Source: Solibacillus sp. FSL W7-1464 (GTDB taxonomy: Bacteria; Bacillota; Bacilli; Bacillales_A; Planococcaceae). Taken from it: 64,000 bases of DNA. A model generated the notes under the pieces. The model was not told the DNA's origin and did not search any database. It saw only the letters and a list, made by a program, of their open reading frames with translations. A program made the translations under genes and the position numbers. Positions 1 through 9,104 of this stretch are shown here, piece after piece. The DNA is taken from contig NZ_JBBORC010000001.1 of the NCBI RefSeq assembly GCF_038004425.1, positions 2,209,001 through 2,273,000 of the forward strand. The letters run 5' to 3'. The number at the start of each line of letters is the position of its first letter. Position 1 is the stretch's first letter.

Positions 1-20
1 ATATTAGTATCCTCCTCAAC
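1..20 (-). promoter_or_regulatory. Ribosome binding site of a divergent gene leaving the left edge
   Basis: Read on the minus strand, bases 20 to 1 give GAGGAGG, eight bases, then AT at the window edge, as expected for a ribosome site followed by an ATG just outside. A gene transcribed away from pdxS therefore probably starts at the boundary. In many Firmicutes the gene divergent from pdxST is the MocR-type regulator pdxR, but the coding sequence is not in the window, so its identity is a guess. Confidence 0.4.
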
Positions 21-122
21 CTGTAAGCAGAAGCCTTTGCAACCATTATTATAACAGAATTATCAGACTGTTTTATGTCCTTAATTTCAGCTACTCCACT
101 ACTGACCTTAAAGATTTATATG

Positions 123-160
123 AAATTGACTATTTTAATATGGTCAATTTTCATTATACT
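123..160 (+). promoter_or_regulatory. Candidate operator and -10 of the pdxST promoter
   Basis: AAATTGAC at 123-130 and GTCAATTT at 143-150 form a perfect 8-bp inverted repeat with centres 20 bp apart (two helical turns). A TATACT at 155-160 is a good -10 box about 30 bp before the pdxS start. The TTGACT at 126-131 is too far from it for a -35 box (23-bp gap), so the repeat is better read as a regulator site, possibly for a PdxR-like protein. The regulator is inferred. Confidence 0.4.
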
Positions 161-191
161 AAGAGTCATTACAGGAATGGAGGTTATTTAC

Positions 192-1076
192 ATGGTACAA
201 GTTGGAACTGATCGAGTAAAACGTGGAATGGCAGAAATGCAAAAAGGTGGCGTTATTATGGATGTCATTAATGCTGAACAGGCAAAAATCGCGGAAGCGG
301 CAGGTGCAGTAGCAGTGATGGCACTGGAACGTGTGCCTTCTGATATTCGGAAAGCTGGCGGTGTTGCCCGTATGGCAGATCCGCGGATTGTGGAGGAAGT
401 GATGAATGCCGTCACGATCCCTGTTATGGCAAAAGCACGAATCGGTCATATTGTCGAAGCACGTGTATTGGAGTCAATGGGTGTGGACTATATCGATGAA
501 AGTGAAGTTTTAACACCGGCCGATGAAGAATTCCATTTACTTAAGAGTGATTATACAGTGCCATTTGTTTGTGGTTGCCGTGACTTAGGAGAAGCAGCTC
601 GACGTATTGGTGAAGGGGCTTCTATGCTCCGTACGAAAGGTGAACCAGGTACAGGCAATATCGTTGAAGCAGTTCGTCACCTTCGAAAAGTTAACGCACA
701 AGTTCGCCGCGTTGTTGGAATGAATGTGGATGAATTAATGACTGAGGCCAAAATTTTAGGTGCCCCATTTGAATTACTATTGGAAATTAAGCGTTTAGGC
801 CGATTACCTGTTGTGAATTTTGCTGCGGGTGGCGTGGCAACACCTGCAGATGCCGCGTTAATGATGGAACTTGGTGCAGATGGTGTGTTTGTAGGCTCCG
901 GAATATTCAAATCAGAGAATCCTGAAAAATTTGCGCGTGCCATTGTGGAAGCAACAACACATTATACAGACTACCAACTGATTGCTGAAATATCGAAGGA
1001 ACTCGGAACTCCGATGAAAGGAATTGAAATAGCTACACTGAATGTTAATGAACGCATGCAGGAGCGTGGCTGGTAG
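192..1076 (+). CDS. pdxS: Pyridoxal 5'-phosphate synthase lyase subunit PdxS
   Basis: Synthase subunit of the DXP-independent vitamin B6 pathway. It condenses ribose 5-phosphate, glyceraldehyde 3-phosphate and ammonia into PLP on a dodecameric TIM barrel. With the start at 192 (preceded by GGAGG at 179-183) the protein is 294 residues, the family length. The two catalytic lysines known from Bacillus PdxS fall at Lys81 (in [10 protein letters not shown]) and Lys149 (in MLRTKGEP). The frame is open upstream to 75 but lacks a ribosome site there. pdxT follows after one base, so the two form one operon; the ammonia is supplied by PdxT. Confidence 0.98.
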   Translation: MVQVGTDRVKRGMAEMQKGGVIMDVINAEQAKIAEAAGAVAVMALERVPSDIRKAGGVARMADPRIVEEVMNAVTIPVMAKARIGHIVEARVLESMGVDYIDESEVLTPADEEFHLLKSDYTVPFVCGCRDLGEAARRIGEGASMLRTKGEPGTGNIVEAVRHLRKVNAQVRRVVGMNVDELMTEAKILGAPFELLLEIKRLGRLPVVNFAAGGVATPADAALMMELGADGVFVGSGIFKSENPEKFARAIVEATTHYTDYQLIAEISKELGTPMKGIEIATLNVNERMQERGW

Positions 1077-1077
1077 T

Positions 1078-1665
1078 ATGGCAAAAATAGGAGTGCTTGC
1101 ATTACAAGGTGCGGTAAAAGAGCATATTCAGCAAATTGAACTTCTTGGTCATGATGCTGTTGCAGTAAAAACATACGATGAATTACTGGGTGTTGATGGC
1201 CTAATTTTACCTGGTGGAGAAAGTACGACAATCGGGAAAATGTTAGAACGAAATGATTTGTTAGAACCTATAAAGGCAATGGCACAGCAAGGTCTCCCAA
1301 TGTTCGGGACATGTGCCGGCCTTATACTATTGGCCAAAAAGATCAAGGATTTCAATACCCCTCACCTCGGTTTAATGGATGTGGAAGTAGAAAGAAATTC
1401 TTTCGGTCGACAAGTAGATAGCTTTGAAGCACCGCTATCAATTCCATCAATCGGTGATGAAATAACAGCAGTTTTTATTCGTGCACCGCATATTGTCTCA
1501 GTCGGTGAACATGTTGAAATACTCGCTACATATGAAGAACGAATCGTACTAGCCAGAGATGATCAATTTTTAGGCTGCTCTTTTCATCCCGAACTCACTG
1601 ATGATGTTCGAATCCTCGAATATTTTATCGGTATGGCAACAGAATTTAAAAAGGTTCCTAAATAG
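1078..1665 (+). CDS. pdxT: Pyridoxal 5'-phosphate synthase glutaminase subunit PdxT
   Basis: Class I glutamine amidotransferase that makes ammonia from glutamine and channels it to PdxS. The 195-residue protein shows PGGEST at 45-50, the nucleophile Cys79 in GTCAGL, and the His170-Glu172 pair in SFHPEL, completing the triad. The start at 1078 lies one base after the pdxS stop, with GCAGGAG about 15 bases upstream, so translation is probably coupled. A bidirectional hairpin terminator follows. Confidence 0.98.
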   Translation: MAKIGVLALQGAVKEHIQQIELLGHDAVAVKTYDELLGVDGLILPGGESTTIGKMLERNDLLEPIKAMAQQGLPMFGTCAGLILLAKKIKDFNTPHLGLMDVEVERNSFGRQVDSFEAPLSIPSIGDEITAVFIRAPHIVSVGEHVEILATYEERIVLARDDQFLGCSFHPELTDDVRILEYFIGMATEFKKVPK

Positions 1666-1669
1666 ATAA

Positions 1670-1697
1670 AAAAGAAGCACAATTGTGTGCTTCTTTT
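1670..1697. terminator. Bidirectional terminator between pdxT and the SLH gene
   Basis: AAAGAAGCACA and TGTGCTTCTTT form a long stem around AATTG, with a T-run on the plus side and A-run on the other. It can end both convergent units. Confidence 0.85.
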
Positions 1698-1707
1698 GTT
1701 TGCCCTA

Positions 1708-2964
1708 TTATTTATTCAAACCCTTTTCATGTATCCGATAAATCATAGCTGCCATATGTGCTCTTGTTGTCGGATTGTTTGGACCAAATCGGCTAGCCGT
1801 ATAGCCCGCCATAATACCTTCTTGTTTCATCGTTTCTATCGCAAGAGATGCCCAAAAATTTTGGTGCACATCTATAAATGAATTTACACCCTTGTTCGCA
1901 GACTGGCTATAAAGTCCGGCATTATAGAAAATTTGAGCCGCTTGTGCCCTTGTTAAAAAAGTATTCGGTGAAAAATAGCCATCTTCAATACCATTAATTA
2001 TGCTATGTTGGGCAACTAGACGAATTGATTCCGATGCCCAAAAGCTATTTTCCACATCTTTAAATGAAATATCTTTATTTGTTGTAGTCAGCGCTAAAAA
2101 ATTACTGATAATAGCAGCTGCCTGAGCTCTTGTGATCGAATGATTCGGTTTATATGTACCATCAGGATAGCCGGAAAGCCAGCCTTTTTCAGTTAAGAAT
2201 ACAATTTGTTCTGCAGCCCAATGTCCATCTATATCTAATTTTCTATCATCATATTGATATAAATCACGTTCGTCCATGATGGAGCCTACTTTATTTCGAT
2301 AGTATTCCCCGCCCAAGTGGATATAGCCGGCGTTGGCAACATCGTATAAATATTCTTTGGAAGCCCGCTCATAACTCCATCCTTTTTTTATTCTCTCGTC
2401 ATAATTCTTTTTAGCGAATCGATATCGATCATTTAACAATAAGTTCCCTGCCAAATAATCGACCGCTTCTTTATAGGAACTAAAAGCCCGGTACCAGTTA
2501 TCCCTTCTTTTGCTTTCATCGTATATTTTGCGGTCATTCCCGTAATCCTTCAGGACAGGTACCGGTTCATAATCTTCATCAGGTTGTCCCTTCAACTGCC
2601 AGGCGTTCTTCGGATTATGTCCCCAAACCTTTATTCCGAAAAGATTATTCGCATTCATTGCTATTCTTGTTGTTCCATAGCCGCTTTCAAGAATGGCCAT
2701 TCCCATAATGGCACTAGCAGGGATTCCCCACTTTTCATTTGCTTTCATTGCATATGTAGAAATTTCATCAATAAAGTCTTCCTTCATTTTATTTGAAGGA
2801 TATTCGTATGTAGATAAGTAGGCATTACTGTTTCTTCCGGACTTTACATCTTCAAATGGTAGAAGATTAACGCCTTTTGCACTCGTGGTCAACGAGCTGC
2901 CATTTAAGACTAGTAAAAAAAATAATAGTGATAGTAATGGTCTAATTGTTTTCGCCAAATTCAC
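1708..2964 (-). CDS. S-layer-anchored N-acetylglucosaminidase (glucosaminidase domain plus three SLH domains)
   Basis: Secreted cell-wall hydrolase, 418 residues. Residues 1-30 are a signal peptide (positive start, LLSLLFFLLVL core, cleavage near TSAKG). Residues about 60-215 are a glucosaminidase domain of the FlgJ/LytD type, with the likely catalytic Glu93 in ILESGYG and the family motif NNLFGIK. Residues about 242-418 hold three SLH domains (each with FxDV or GHWA, a GYxDG-type turn and TRAQAA-like end), which bind pyruvylated wall polymer. The start is GTG with AAGGAG upstream. It probably trims peptidoglycan during growth or cell separation. Three SLH repeats at the C terminus fit an organism with an S-layer. 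Confidence 0.93.
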   Translation of the reverse strand: MNLAKTIRPLLSLLFFLLVLNGSSLTTSAKGVNLLPFEDVKSGRNSNAYLSTYEYPSNKMKEDFIDEISTYAMKANEKWGIPASAIMGMAILESGYGTTRIAMNANNLFGIKVWGHNPKNAWQLKGQPDEDYEPVPVLKDYGNDRKIYDESKRRDNWYRAFSSYKEAVDYLAGNLLLNDRYRFAKKNYDERIKKGWSYERASKEYLYDVANAGYIHLGGEYYRNKVGSIMDERDLYQYDDRKLDIDGHWAAEQIVFLTEKGWLSGYPDGTYKPNHSITRAQAAAIISNFLALTTTNKDISFKDVENSFWASESIRLVAQHSIINGIEDGYFSPNTFLTRAQAAQIFYNAGLYSQSANKGVNSFIDVHQNFWASLAIETMKQEGIMAGYTASRFGPNNPTTRAHMAAMIYRIHEKGLNK

Positions 2965-3287
2965 AACTCCTTAAATATTCAAATAATAGTCTCAGACTCT
3001 TCCATCATAGCAGTTATTTATTAGAGTTACTGTATAAATTATCATTTTATTAATACTAATTAATGGTCATATTACCTGACTTTACCTATATTGAATTTTC
3101 TTTTCAAACAAAAAACCACCATTCATCCTAATGGACAAATGATGATTAGATGGAATCAATATATTAACAGCAATGGATTTCCCCCTCTTTTCATACCATT
3201 TACTCAAATAATTAATAAGAATATATATTTCATATTAGGGTAGAAGTAGAAAAGTAAAGTAAATTTTTAAATGAAAGAGGGGATTTT
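2965..3287. other. Intergenic region between divergent genes
   Basis: About 320 bp, very AT-rich, between the divergent SLH and UPF0316 genes. It must hold both promoters, but I see no convincing -35/-10 pair, operator or RNA structure. Confidence 0.5.
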
Positions 3288-3815
3288 ATGCAGGAAATAA
3301 TCCTAATTCTGGTCATACAGCTCGTTTACGTGCCGTTAATGACATTGAGAACAATTTTTTTAGTTAAAGATATGAGGCTTCTTGCTTCTATTTTCGGTTT
3401 TTTAGAAATTCTTATTAATGTATTTGCACTTTCAATTATTTTTAATGGGGAACAGAACATCATACCGATGCTTGTATATGCACTTGGATTCAGTTTAGGG
3501 ATACCTATCGGAACAATGATCGAAAACAAGTTGGCTATTGGTTTTGTCTCTGTTACAATCAATACGCAGCAAAAAAATCAGGAATTGATCGACACATTAA
3601 GAAACAGCGGCTTTGCCATTACGACATCTGTCAGTGAAGGACGTGACAGTGAACGTTATAAATATGAAATTCTCGCTAAACGAAACCGGGAAAAAGAATT
3701 ATTCGCCCTTGTGGAATCGATTGAACCAAAGGCATTTATCATTTCCTATGAGCCAAAATCATTCAAAGGCGGTTTCTTAGTCGATCGTATGCGTAAATTT
3801 AAACTTCGACGATAA
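3288..3815 (+). CDS. UPF0316 / DUF2179 membrane protein (YebE-like)
   Basis: 175-residue membrane protein with three hydrophobic segments in the first 90 residues (DUF5698-like part) followed by a soluble C-terminal DUF2179 domain (about 95-165), the arrangement of the UPF0316 family that includes B. subtilis YebE. Its molecular role is not established. The start follows AGAGGGG by seven bases. The gene stands alone and ends at a bidirectional terminator shared with the Nudix gene. Confidence 0.85.
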   Translation: MQEIILILVIQLVYVPLMTLRTIFLVKDMRLLASIFGFLEILINVFALSIIFNGEQNIIPMLVYALGFSLGIPIGTMIENKLAIGFVSVTINTQQKNQELIDTLRNSGFAITTSVSEGRDSERYKYEILAKRNREKELFALVESIEPKAFIISYEPKSFKGGFLVDRMRKFKLRR

Positions 3816-3818
3816 AAT

Positions 3819-3856
3819 AAAAATGAGCTGGATTCAATGATTCTAGCTCATTTTTT
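3819..3856. terminator. Bidirectional terminator
   Basis: AAAATGAGCT (3820-3829) pairs with AGCTCATTTT (3845-3854), with A- and T-runs on both sides. It lies between convergent genes. Confidence 0.85.
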
Positions 3857-4294
3857 ATGTTTTTGTAGTTTTAGTCCTTCTTTTACTGCCCATTTTTGAT
3901 GAGCATGCACTAAGAGTTCCCGGGCTTTATCTGCCTCAATCCATTGTATAAAATGGTCGTCATCAATGGGCTCTTGAATTTTATTGAATAATTGTGCGAA
4001 GTAGAAATAGCCATCATTTAGAATGGGCTCTTTTTTAGTTGAAAGAAAATAGCCCTTTGCATTTCCTATAAAAGGACCGACCAAAACGTTATATCCGGTT
4101 TCTTCAAGTATTTCTCTTTCCAAGCATTGCGAGTGGTTTTCATGACCTTCTATCCCGCCACCCGGCAAAAAGTAATCGCCTCTTGAAGTTTGGACTGTTA
4201 AGACATACTTCATTGTTGAATCAAAAATAACGGCATAAACCGCATTTCTTATTTCATAATTAAGGCCATCTAGTTTTTCTCCAAATACTTTCAC
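3848..4294 (-). CDS. Nudix hydrolase
   Basis: Hydrolyses a nucleoside diphosphate linked to another moiety; the substrate cannot be told from sequence. The Nudix box is complete: GIEGHE, seven residues, REILEETGY, supplying the magnesium-binding glutamates. The rest is a compact single-domain alpha-beta protein of about 150 residues. The open frame starts with GTG at 4303, but the only ribosome-site-like sequence (GGCAGGTG) overlaps that codon, so the GTG at 4294 (148 residues) fits better. It is the first of three minus-strand genes with small gaps. Confidence 0.88.
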   Translation of the reverse strand: MKVFGEKLDGLNYEIRNAVYAVIFDSTMKYVLTVQTSRGDYFLPGGGIEGHENHSQCLEREILEETGYNVLVGPFIGNAKGYFLSTKKEPILNDGYFYFAQLFNKIQEPIDDDHFIQWIEADKARELLVHAHQKWAVKEGLKLQKHKK

Positions 4295-4337
4295 TTTTTT
4301 CACCTGCCACGAAAAAGAATTATTAACTTTATTCAGG

Positions 4338-4937
4338 TTATACCGCGATATATGTATTGCTGTAGGGAAGCGTATGAATTCTCTTTACATCCCAAAGTTT
4401 TTTAAACTCTTCAACCGGAACCTTTCGATTATGAGTCTTCTGTTCTCCTGCATCATTTACTAAGTGGCTGAGTGACTCTGAAAGATAAATGTACTCTTTG
4501 TCATACCCGACTACCGGGACAAAATGCAGATTTTTGAGATCCCTCTTCACTTTAATGAAAACAATGACCGGCGTTCCTTTACTGACTTCGGACTTTAATG
4601 TATTTATATTGCCTTTATAATAATTCGTCTTAAATCCATAATTTCTTAACACCGTACGTATCCCTTTTGGATAGACATTGCCTGCTCTTGTTTTGTTAGG
4701 AAAATGCTGATATAACGTTTCCCCTTCAGCATCCCTGCCAAAGTGACGCAGCAAGTACGCTGTAGAAAATGCCGCGCATTCCGTACCTTTTTGGAAGTCA
4801 ATTCGATTCTCCTGCTGAATCATGTAAGTAGCCGGAAAATCCTTTTTTCGTATAACCGGTATAGGCAAAGTCATTAAATACGTATTAATGGACATTGAAA
4901 TAATCACCCAGAAAACAACTGAATTTATTATTATCAT
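4338..4937 (-). CDS. C39-like cysteine peptidase family protein, membrane-anchored or exported
   Basis: 199 residues. Residues 1-25 are a hydrophobic N-terminal segment (signal peptide or anchor). The rest resembles the peptidase C39-like family: the Cys in GTECAAFSTAYLLRH at about 50 and the His in LHFVPVVGYD at about 139 are the expected catalytic pair. The role could be extracellular peptide cleavage, but many members of this group are uncharacterised. A strong GGGGGAG lies before the ATG. Confidence 0.75.
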   Translation of the reverse strand: MIIINSVVFWVIISMSINTYLMTLPIPVIRKKDFPATYMIQQENRIDFQKGTECAAFSTAYLLRHFGRDAEGETLYQHFPNKTRAGNVYPKGIRTVLRNYGFKTNYYKGNINTLKSEVSKGTPVIVFIKVKRDLKNLHFVPVVGYDKEYIYLSESLSHLVNDAGEQKTHNRKVPVEEFKKLWDVKRIHTLPYSNTYIAV

Positions 4938-4979
4938 GTTACTCCCCCAATATATGAATTCAATATGTAAATACTTTTC

Positions 4980-5816
4980 TTAAATCGTACGTAATAACAA
5001 TTTCATTCTCTCTTCAAAATCCGGATGTCTCCAATAAAGCATTGCATTTTCTATACCTTCTTCATCTACCAAATGCTTCACTAATAGATAAGCGATATAA
5101 TAAGCAATCCGACTATAGCCAAAAGTTTGACCACCGTTAATCGAGAACCATTCTTTAAATAGTTCTGCTGGTGTACTTTGAGCTAAATCTTGCTGAAAAG
5201 CATTAAGTATGGTTTTAGTATTTTCTTCGCAAAATGAAAGCCACTCTGGGTCGGGTTGATAAGCAAAATAAATATCTTGGTCTGCATTTACTACTAAAGT
5301 GGATAAATAAGTCGCTACCCCCTCCTGCAACAGCCAGGTATACGGGTTAGACCATTGTATATCTTTTGCATCTATCCCATTATGCGTAGTGAAAAGATGA
5401 TGGGCTGCATGGCCGAATTCATGTGCAATGATTACATTTAGGCCCTCTTCAAAAGGCTCGAACTTTTCTACACAAAACGCAATATGAGGATCCATGGAAC
5501 GGTATGTATACGCATTCGAACCACCTAGACCGACAAAAATATAAACATCTTTTGAAAACAGTATCGGAAACCGCTTTTCGTATTCCTTTGTAATTTGAGG
5601 TGTCAGCGATTTCAATTTGTCCGCTATCCATTTCATTTGCTCAGTTTTGTGTGGATGTGCCTTTAATGCATTTTCAAGTTTCAGTTCTTTATTGTGGCAA
5701 TGATGTTCAAAGTAATAACTATAGATTTCAGGATGTTTATTAAAATAATTTTCGTAGTACTCTTTTGATGGTTCATACGGATTCAGAAATGGACTTGCCA
5801 GATCGTATATTTTCAT
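4980..5816 (-). CDS. Predicted zinc metalloprotease (HExxH, DUF2268-like)
   Basis: 278 residues, no signal peptide, so probably cytoplasmic. The HExxH zinc motif is in VIIAHEFGHAAHH near residue 135, and a downstream Glu in LLQEGVATYLS (near 166) is the expected third ligand, as in gluzincin-type peptidases. Assignment to the DUF2268 group is from overall pattern and is not certain. The start at 5816 is chosen because ATTGGAGAAATCTTC precedes it; the upstream ATG at 5834 would put the ribosome site inside the gene. Confidence 0.75.
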   Translation of the reverse strand: MKIYDLASPFLNPYEPSKEYYENYFNKHPEIYSYYFEHHCHNKELKLENALKAHPHKTEQMKWIADKLKSLTPQITKEYEKRFPILFSKDVYIFVGLGGSNAYTYRSMDPHIAFCVEKFEPFEEGLNVIIAHEFGHAAHHLFTTHNGIDAKDIQWSNPYTWLLQEGVATYLSTLVVNADQDIYFAYQPDPEWLSFCEENTKTILNAFQQDLAQSTPAELFKEWFSINGGQTFGYSRIAYYIAYLLVKHLVDEEGIENAMLYWRHPDFEERMKLLLRTI

Positions 5817-5961
5817 GAAGATTTCTCCAATCATTTAATTATTCATTTCCAGCCATCACTTAATTAAATTTAACAGAAATTTTTTCATACTTATCCTTCC
5901 TTATAACTCTCCTTATATTGTAAATTTTACCATAATAGGAGCGTCCAATTTTTAAAAAAAA

Positions 5962-5992
5962 AAAACCAGATGGCTCAGTTCCATCTGGTTCA
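5962..5992 (-). terminator. Terminator of the pirin gene
   Basis: AACCAGATGG (5964-5973) pairs with CCATCTGGTT (5981-5990). On the minus strand it is followed by a run of 12 T. Confidence 0.9.
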
Positions 5993-6042
5993 TCGTAATG
6001 GTCGCTATTTATTTTTTATTTTCTTACAGCTGGCGGTCCAAA

Positions 6043-6888
6043 TTACCCTAGCTGCAGATCACGGAATGCTTCTCTGATTTCTTCTCTCGTATTCATCACG
6101 AACGGTCCGCCTAGAGCGATATCTTCTCTAATGGGAACACCTGAATAAATTAGAACTTTAGAACGTGTTGCTGCTTTCATCTTTAATTCGCTTGCATTGT
6201 CTTTGGAACCAGCTTCGTTAAATGAGATCGTAGCCGCTCCTGTTTTGGAGATTTTGGTCCTGCTTTCCCCAAATTCCATTTCTCCTGCCAGCATAAAGAG
6301 AAATGAATTATGATTTTCAGGTAAAACATGTGTGTATTCTGCACCTTCACGGAGCGTAATTTCGGTCATCGTAATCGGAACTAAACTTTGCATTGGTCCT
6401 GTTACACCTGCAATATCTCCTGAATAAACGCGGACAAACCCGCCACCGATATTGACTACCGGTGCATCTTCCACATAAATATTTTGATAAGACGTTTCTG
6501 TATGTTTTAAACTTTTCGGCAAGTTCAACCATAGCTGTAATGTATGAATCAAGTCTTCCTCGAACGCTTCTTCCGCATGGCGAGCTGCCCAGCCGGCATT
6601 CATATATTGAACATCCCCTGCATTTAAAATGCTGTAACCGCCAGCATTATCAATATGTTCAAGTCTACCATCCACAACATAGGTTACCGTTTGAAATCCG
6701 CGGTGCGGGTGATCAGAGAAAACACCGCGCTTATACCAATCCTCTGCCATTAAAATAAATGGATCGAATTCAGCGTTCCGATCAGGGTGAAGAATGAATC
6801 CTTGCTGGACATGAGGATACCCATTATTGTTGTACTCCGGATACCAAAAACTTTTAATCTCTCTTTGAAATGCTGCATTCGTTGCCAA
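6043..6888 (-). CDS. Pirin family protein (bicupin)
   Basis: 281 residues with the pirin signature DHPHRGFQTVTYVVDG near residue 60 (metal-binding histidines) and the C-terminal pirin domain from about 170 (VLPENHNSFLFM). Pirins are iron-binding bicupins; some bacterial ones act as quercetinases or modulate pyruvate metabolism, so the exact reaction is open. The start is TTG at 6888, six codons inside the open frame, because GGGAGG precedes it by seven bases. It has its own terminator, so it is monocistronic. Confidence 0.88.
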   Translation of the reverse strand: MATNAAFQREIKSFWYPEYNNNGYPHVQQGFILHPDRNAEFDPFILMAEDWYKRGVFSDHPHRGFQTVTYVVDGRLEHIDNAGGYSILNAGDVQYMNAGWAARHAEEAFEEDLIHTLQLWLNLPKSLKHTETSYQNIYVEDAPVVNIGGGFVRVYSGDIAGVTGPMQSLVPITMTEITLREGAEYTHVLPENHNSFLFMLAGEMEFGESRTKISKTGAATISFNEAGSKDNASELKMKAATRSKVLIYSGVPIREDIALGGPFVMNTREEIREAFRDLQLG

Positions 6889-7015
6889 TTCTATTCCTCC
6901 CGCCAAGGTTACTGTAAATTGAAATCTTCCATTTAAAGTTTATCGCACTTTCTCAGCTAACTCTAAAATTATGCCTTCTGATCCGTGCATAGAAATCTAC
7001 TACGGTGCCTATCCA

Positions 7016-7513
7016 TTAACTCATATTCTCCTGCAGTTTGATCATGTTATACCAGCTGACGCCGCCATGCTGTGATTCAGAAATGCCGTGATTTAGAAAA
7101 CCGAGCTTTTCATAAAAAGGAACCAATTCCTGTTTGCATGTTAACGTAATTCCTTGTCGGTCATTTTCTTTAACGAGCTGCTCCATTTTATTGATTAAGA
7201 TCCGAGCGATTCCTTGATTTCTCGCCTTTTTAGAAACTGCTACGCCTAATATACTCTGGTAGCCGCCTTTTTTGGGATTTCCAGTAATTTCTTCAAAAAG
7301 GTCATCCGTTATGTAGAGTTGAGGAATGACCGGGCCGTTAATATAACCTACCATCTCTCCATCTTTTTCAGCGACAATAAACGTATCCGCAATCAGCTGA
7401 ATTCTTTCCACAAAGGCTTCCCTTGTGGCCGCTTCTTCTTTTGTAAAGCCTTCATTTTCAATGACGATCAGCTCTTCTAAATCTGTCTTTTGCACTTTTC
7501 TTAATGTAATCAT
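7016..7513 (-). CDS. GNAT family N-acetyltransferase
   Basis: 165 residues of GNAT fold. The acetyl-CoA loop is in VAVSKKARNQGIARILI (near 95-111), and the following strand is EKLGFLNHG, typical of motif B. The overall pattern, with a short N-terminal RKVQKTDLEEL, resembles the arylalkylamine-type acetyltransferases of Firmicutes; the acceptor is unknown. AGGAAC precedes the ATG. Upstream lies the DUF5694 gene in the same direction, 47 bp away. Confidence 0.85.
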   Translation of the reverse strand: MITLRKVQKTDLEELIVIENEGFTKEEAATREAFVERIQLIADTFIVAEKDGEMVGYINGPVIPQLYITDDLFEEITGNPKKGGYQSILGVAVSKKARNQGIARILINKMEQLVKENDRQGITLTCKQELVPFYEKLGFLNHGISESQHGGVSWYNMIKLQENMS

Positions 7514-7560
7514 GTTGTTCCTAACCCCTTTATAAAGCCATATACTTATTCAAATTCGAT

Positions 7561-8283
7561 TCATTCAGACCAATCTCCAAACGGAATAACTTTAATTGCT
7601 TCGTCCTCTTCCAGCAGTTGTTTAAATAGATAATTATGTGCGCTTCCATATAAAATAACAGCCCGTTTTGTTTCAGGAAGAATGGATTTTTTAATATTAC
7701 GGACGATTTTTAAATTCCGGTAATACCAGTATTTCGTCACCCACTCAAATGCAATTTTATCGTCGAGCTGCATTAAATCCACATAGACTTGATGATCATT
7801 TACATTGTATTGTTGTGTATTAATATATTTGTACAGTTCGATGATATCCCCTTGCTGAATGATAGTAGAGAGCTTTTCGAGCACAAATTGTACACGGTTC
7901 ATTATTTCCTCGAACTCTGTTTTCGATTGCCCTTCTGCAAGGAGACCCAGATCGATCGATTCTTCCGGCTGCTCGTTCCAATCCACAGCATAAATGGCAT
8001 CATGTCCAAGCATTTCAGCTAACCGGAATCCAATTTGATAAATCTCATTTTCTTTGAAATCATCATTTACCTTTTCCACTTCTGCCGAGCGATAAATGGA
8101 AGTCAGATGTTCTTGTAAATGAAATGGATATTCGACAAACACTTGATCCGCTTGGAACCTCGCAAGATCAATGGCCAACTTTTCGAAATCGCCATCGCTA
8201 TATTTCCTTTTATCCTTTTCCGATAAAGTGTTCAAGTCTGAAGTATCGCTAAGGTGACATGTTCCGACTAATAGAATTTCCAT
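7561..8283 (-). CDS. DUF5694 family protein
   Basis: 240 residues, soluble. The start at 8283 has GAGGGAG seven bases upstream. The N terminus (MEILLVGTCHLSD) carries a GTxH motif, and a conserved VFVEYPF follows, as in the DUF5694 family, distantly reminiscent of TraB/ChaN-like proteins. A second conserved block, VILYGSAHNYLF, is near 210. No catalytic activity is known, so function remains open. Confidence 0.65.
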   Translation of the reverse strand: MEILLVGTCHLSDTSDLNTLSEKDKRKYSDGDFEKLAIDLARFQADQVFVEYPFHLQEHLTSIYRSAEVEKVNDDFKENEIYQIGFRLAEMLGHDAIYAVDWNEQPEESIDLGLLAEGQSKTEFEEIMNRVQFVLEKLSTIIQQGDIIELYKYINTQQYNVNDHQVYVDLMQLDDKIAFEWVTKYWYYRNLKIVRNIKKSILPETKRAVILYGSAHNYLFKQLLEEDEAIKVIPFGDWSE

Positions 8284-8381
8284 ATAAATGCTCCCTCTAT
8301 TCACCTGTTTTTAATAAGTTTTCATTCCTAAATCTAACTAAATTTTAGCATAAATTTCCCAGGTGATATTACATTCATAAT

Positions 8382-8412
8382 AAAATCAGCTTGAATAGTC
8401 CAAGCTGATTGT
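8382..8412 (-). terminator. Terminator of the first ECF sigma operon
   Basis: AATCAGCTTG (8384-8393) pairs with CAAGCTGATT (8401-8410) and is followed on the minus strand by TTATTATG. It lies eight bases beyond the stop of the anti-sigma-like gene. Confidence 0.7.
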
Positions 8413-8417
8413 CTCCA

Positions 8418-9104
8418 TTAATTCCCCATTTGTTTTTCATTCACGTAATCCAATACGGCACGAGCCTTTAAAAATTCTTCTTGTGCATCTGCAGGAACCA
8501 TCTCTACTTTTGGTGGTGAAGAAACACCTAATTGTGCCATAACTGTTTCAAAGGTTAATAACGCCTGAATATATTGCTCATATTCTTCAGCTGTTAAAAT
8601 TTCTTTACTCGATGGCTGATTATTTAACTTATCAAAGTACGGTTGGATTTCATAAATGGCCGCTTTAACTTCCGCCCGTTTTTCTTCAGACACCTTAGAA
8701 TAATCGATATTTCCGTTTTTATCGCCAAATTCAAGTTTTGCATCTGTAATGACATGGAGTATTTCTTTAAACTGTTCGAATTGTTCTTTTCCGAGGTCAC
8801 CTTTTGCCTGGGACAATTTTGCATCAAATAGTAAATAACTTTTCATTGTAATATTTGCTATATGTTTTTTCACATTATCAAACGATCCATATAAATCATC
8901 TGCAAGTAACGACTGATACGCAAATGCTCCAGTTGGAACCATTAAGCAGGCAGCCATGATCGTAATTGCGATTCGTTTTTTCACAAAACGTTTCACCGTT
9001 CCGTCCATTTCCGATTTGGCTTCCTTTATGCCTTTTTTGCTTCTTTCATGAAGCTGGAACGGGATTTCAATTTTATCCATATCCTCTTTAAAATGATTCT
9101 CCAT
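8418..9104 (-). CDS. DUF3600-like membrane protein, putative anti-sigma factor of the adjacent ECF sigma
   Basis: 228 residues. A basic cytosolic N terminus of about 45 residues is followed by one membrane segment (IAITIMAACLMVPTGAFAY) and an extracytoplasmic helical domain. The topology and the 17-bp overlap with the upstream sigma gene are those of a membrane-bound anti-sigma factor; the outer domain resembles DUF3600 proteins found beside ECF sigma genes in Bacillus. GGAGGTAGAGAACT precedes the ATG. What signal it senses is unknown. Confidence 0.7.
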   Translation of the reverse strand: MENHFKEDMDKIEIPFQLHERSKKGIKEAKSEMDGTVKRFVKKRIAITIMAACLMVPTGAFAYQSLLADDLYGSFDNVKKHIANITMKSYLLFDAKLSQAKGDLGKEQFEQFKEILHVITDAKLEFGDKNGNIDYSKVSEEKRAEVKAAIYEIQPYFDKLNNQPSSKEILTAEEYEQYIQALLTFETVMAQLGVSSPPKVEMVPADAQEEFLKARAVLDYVNEKQMGN

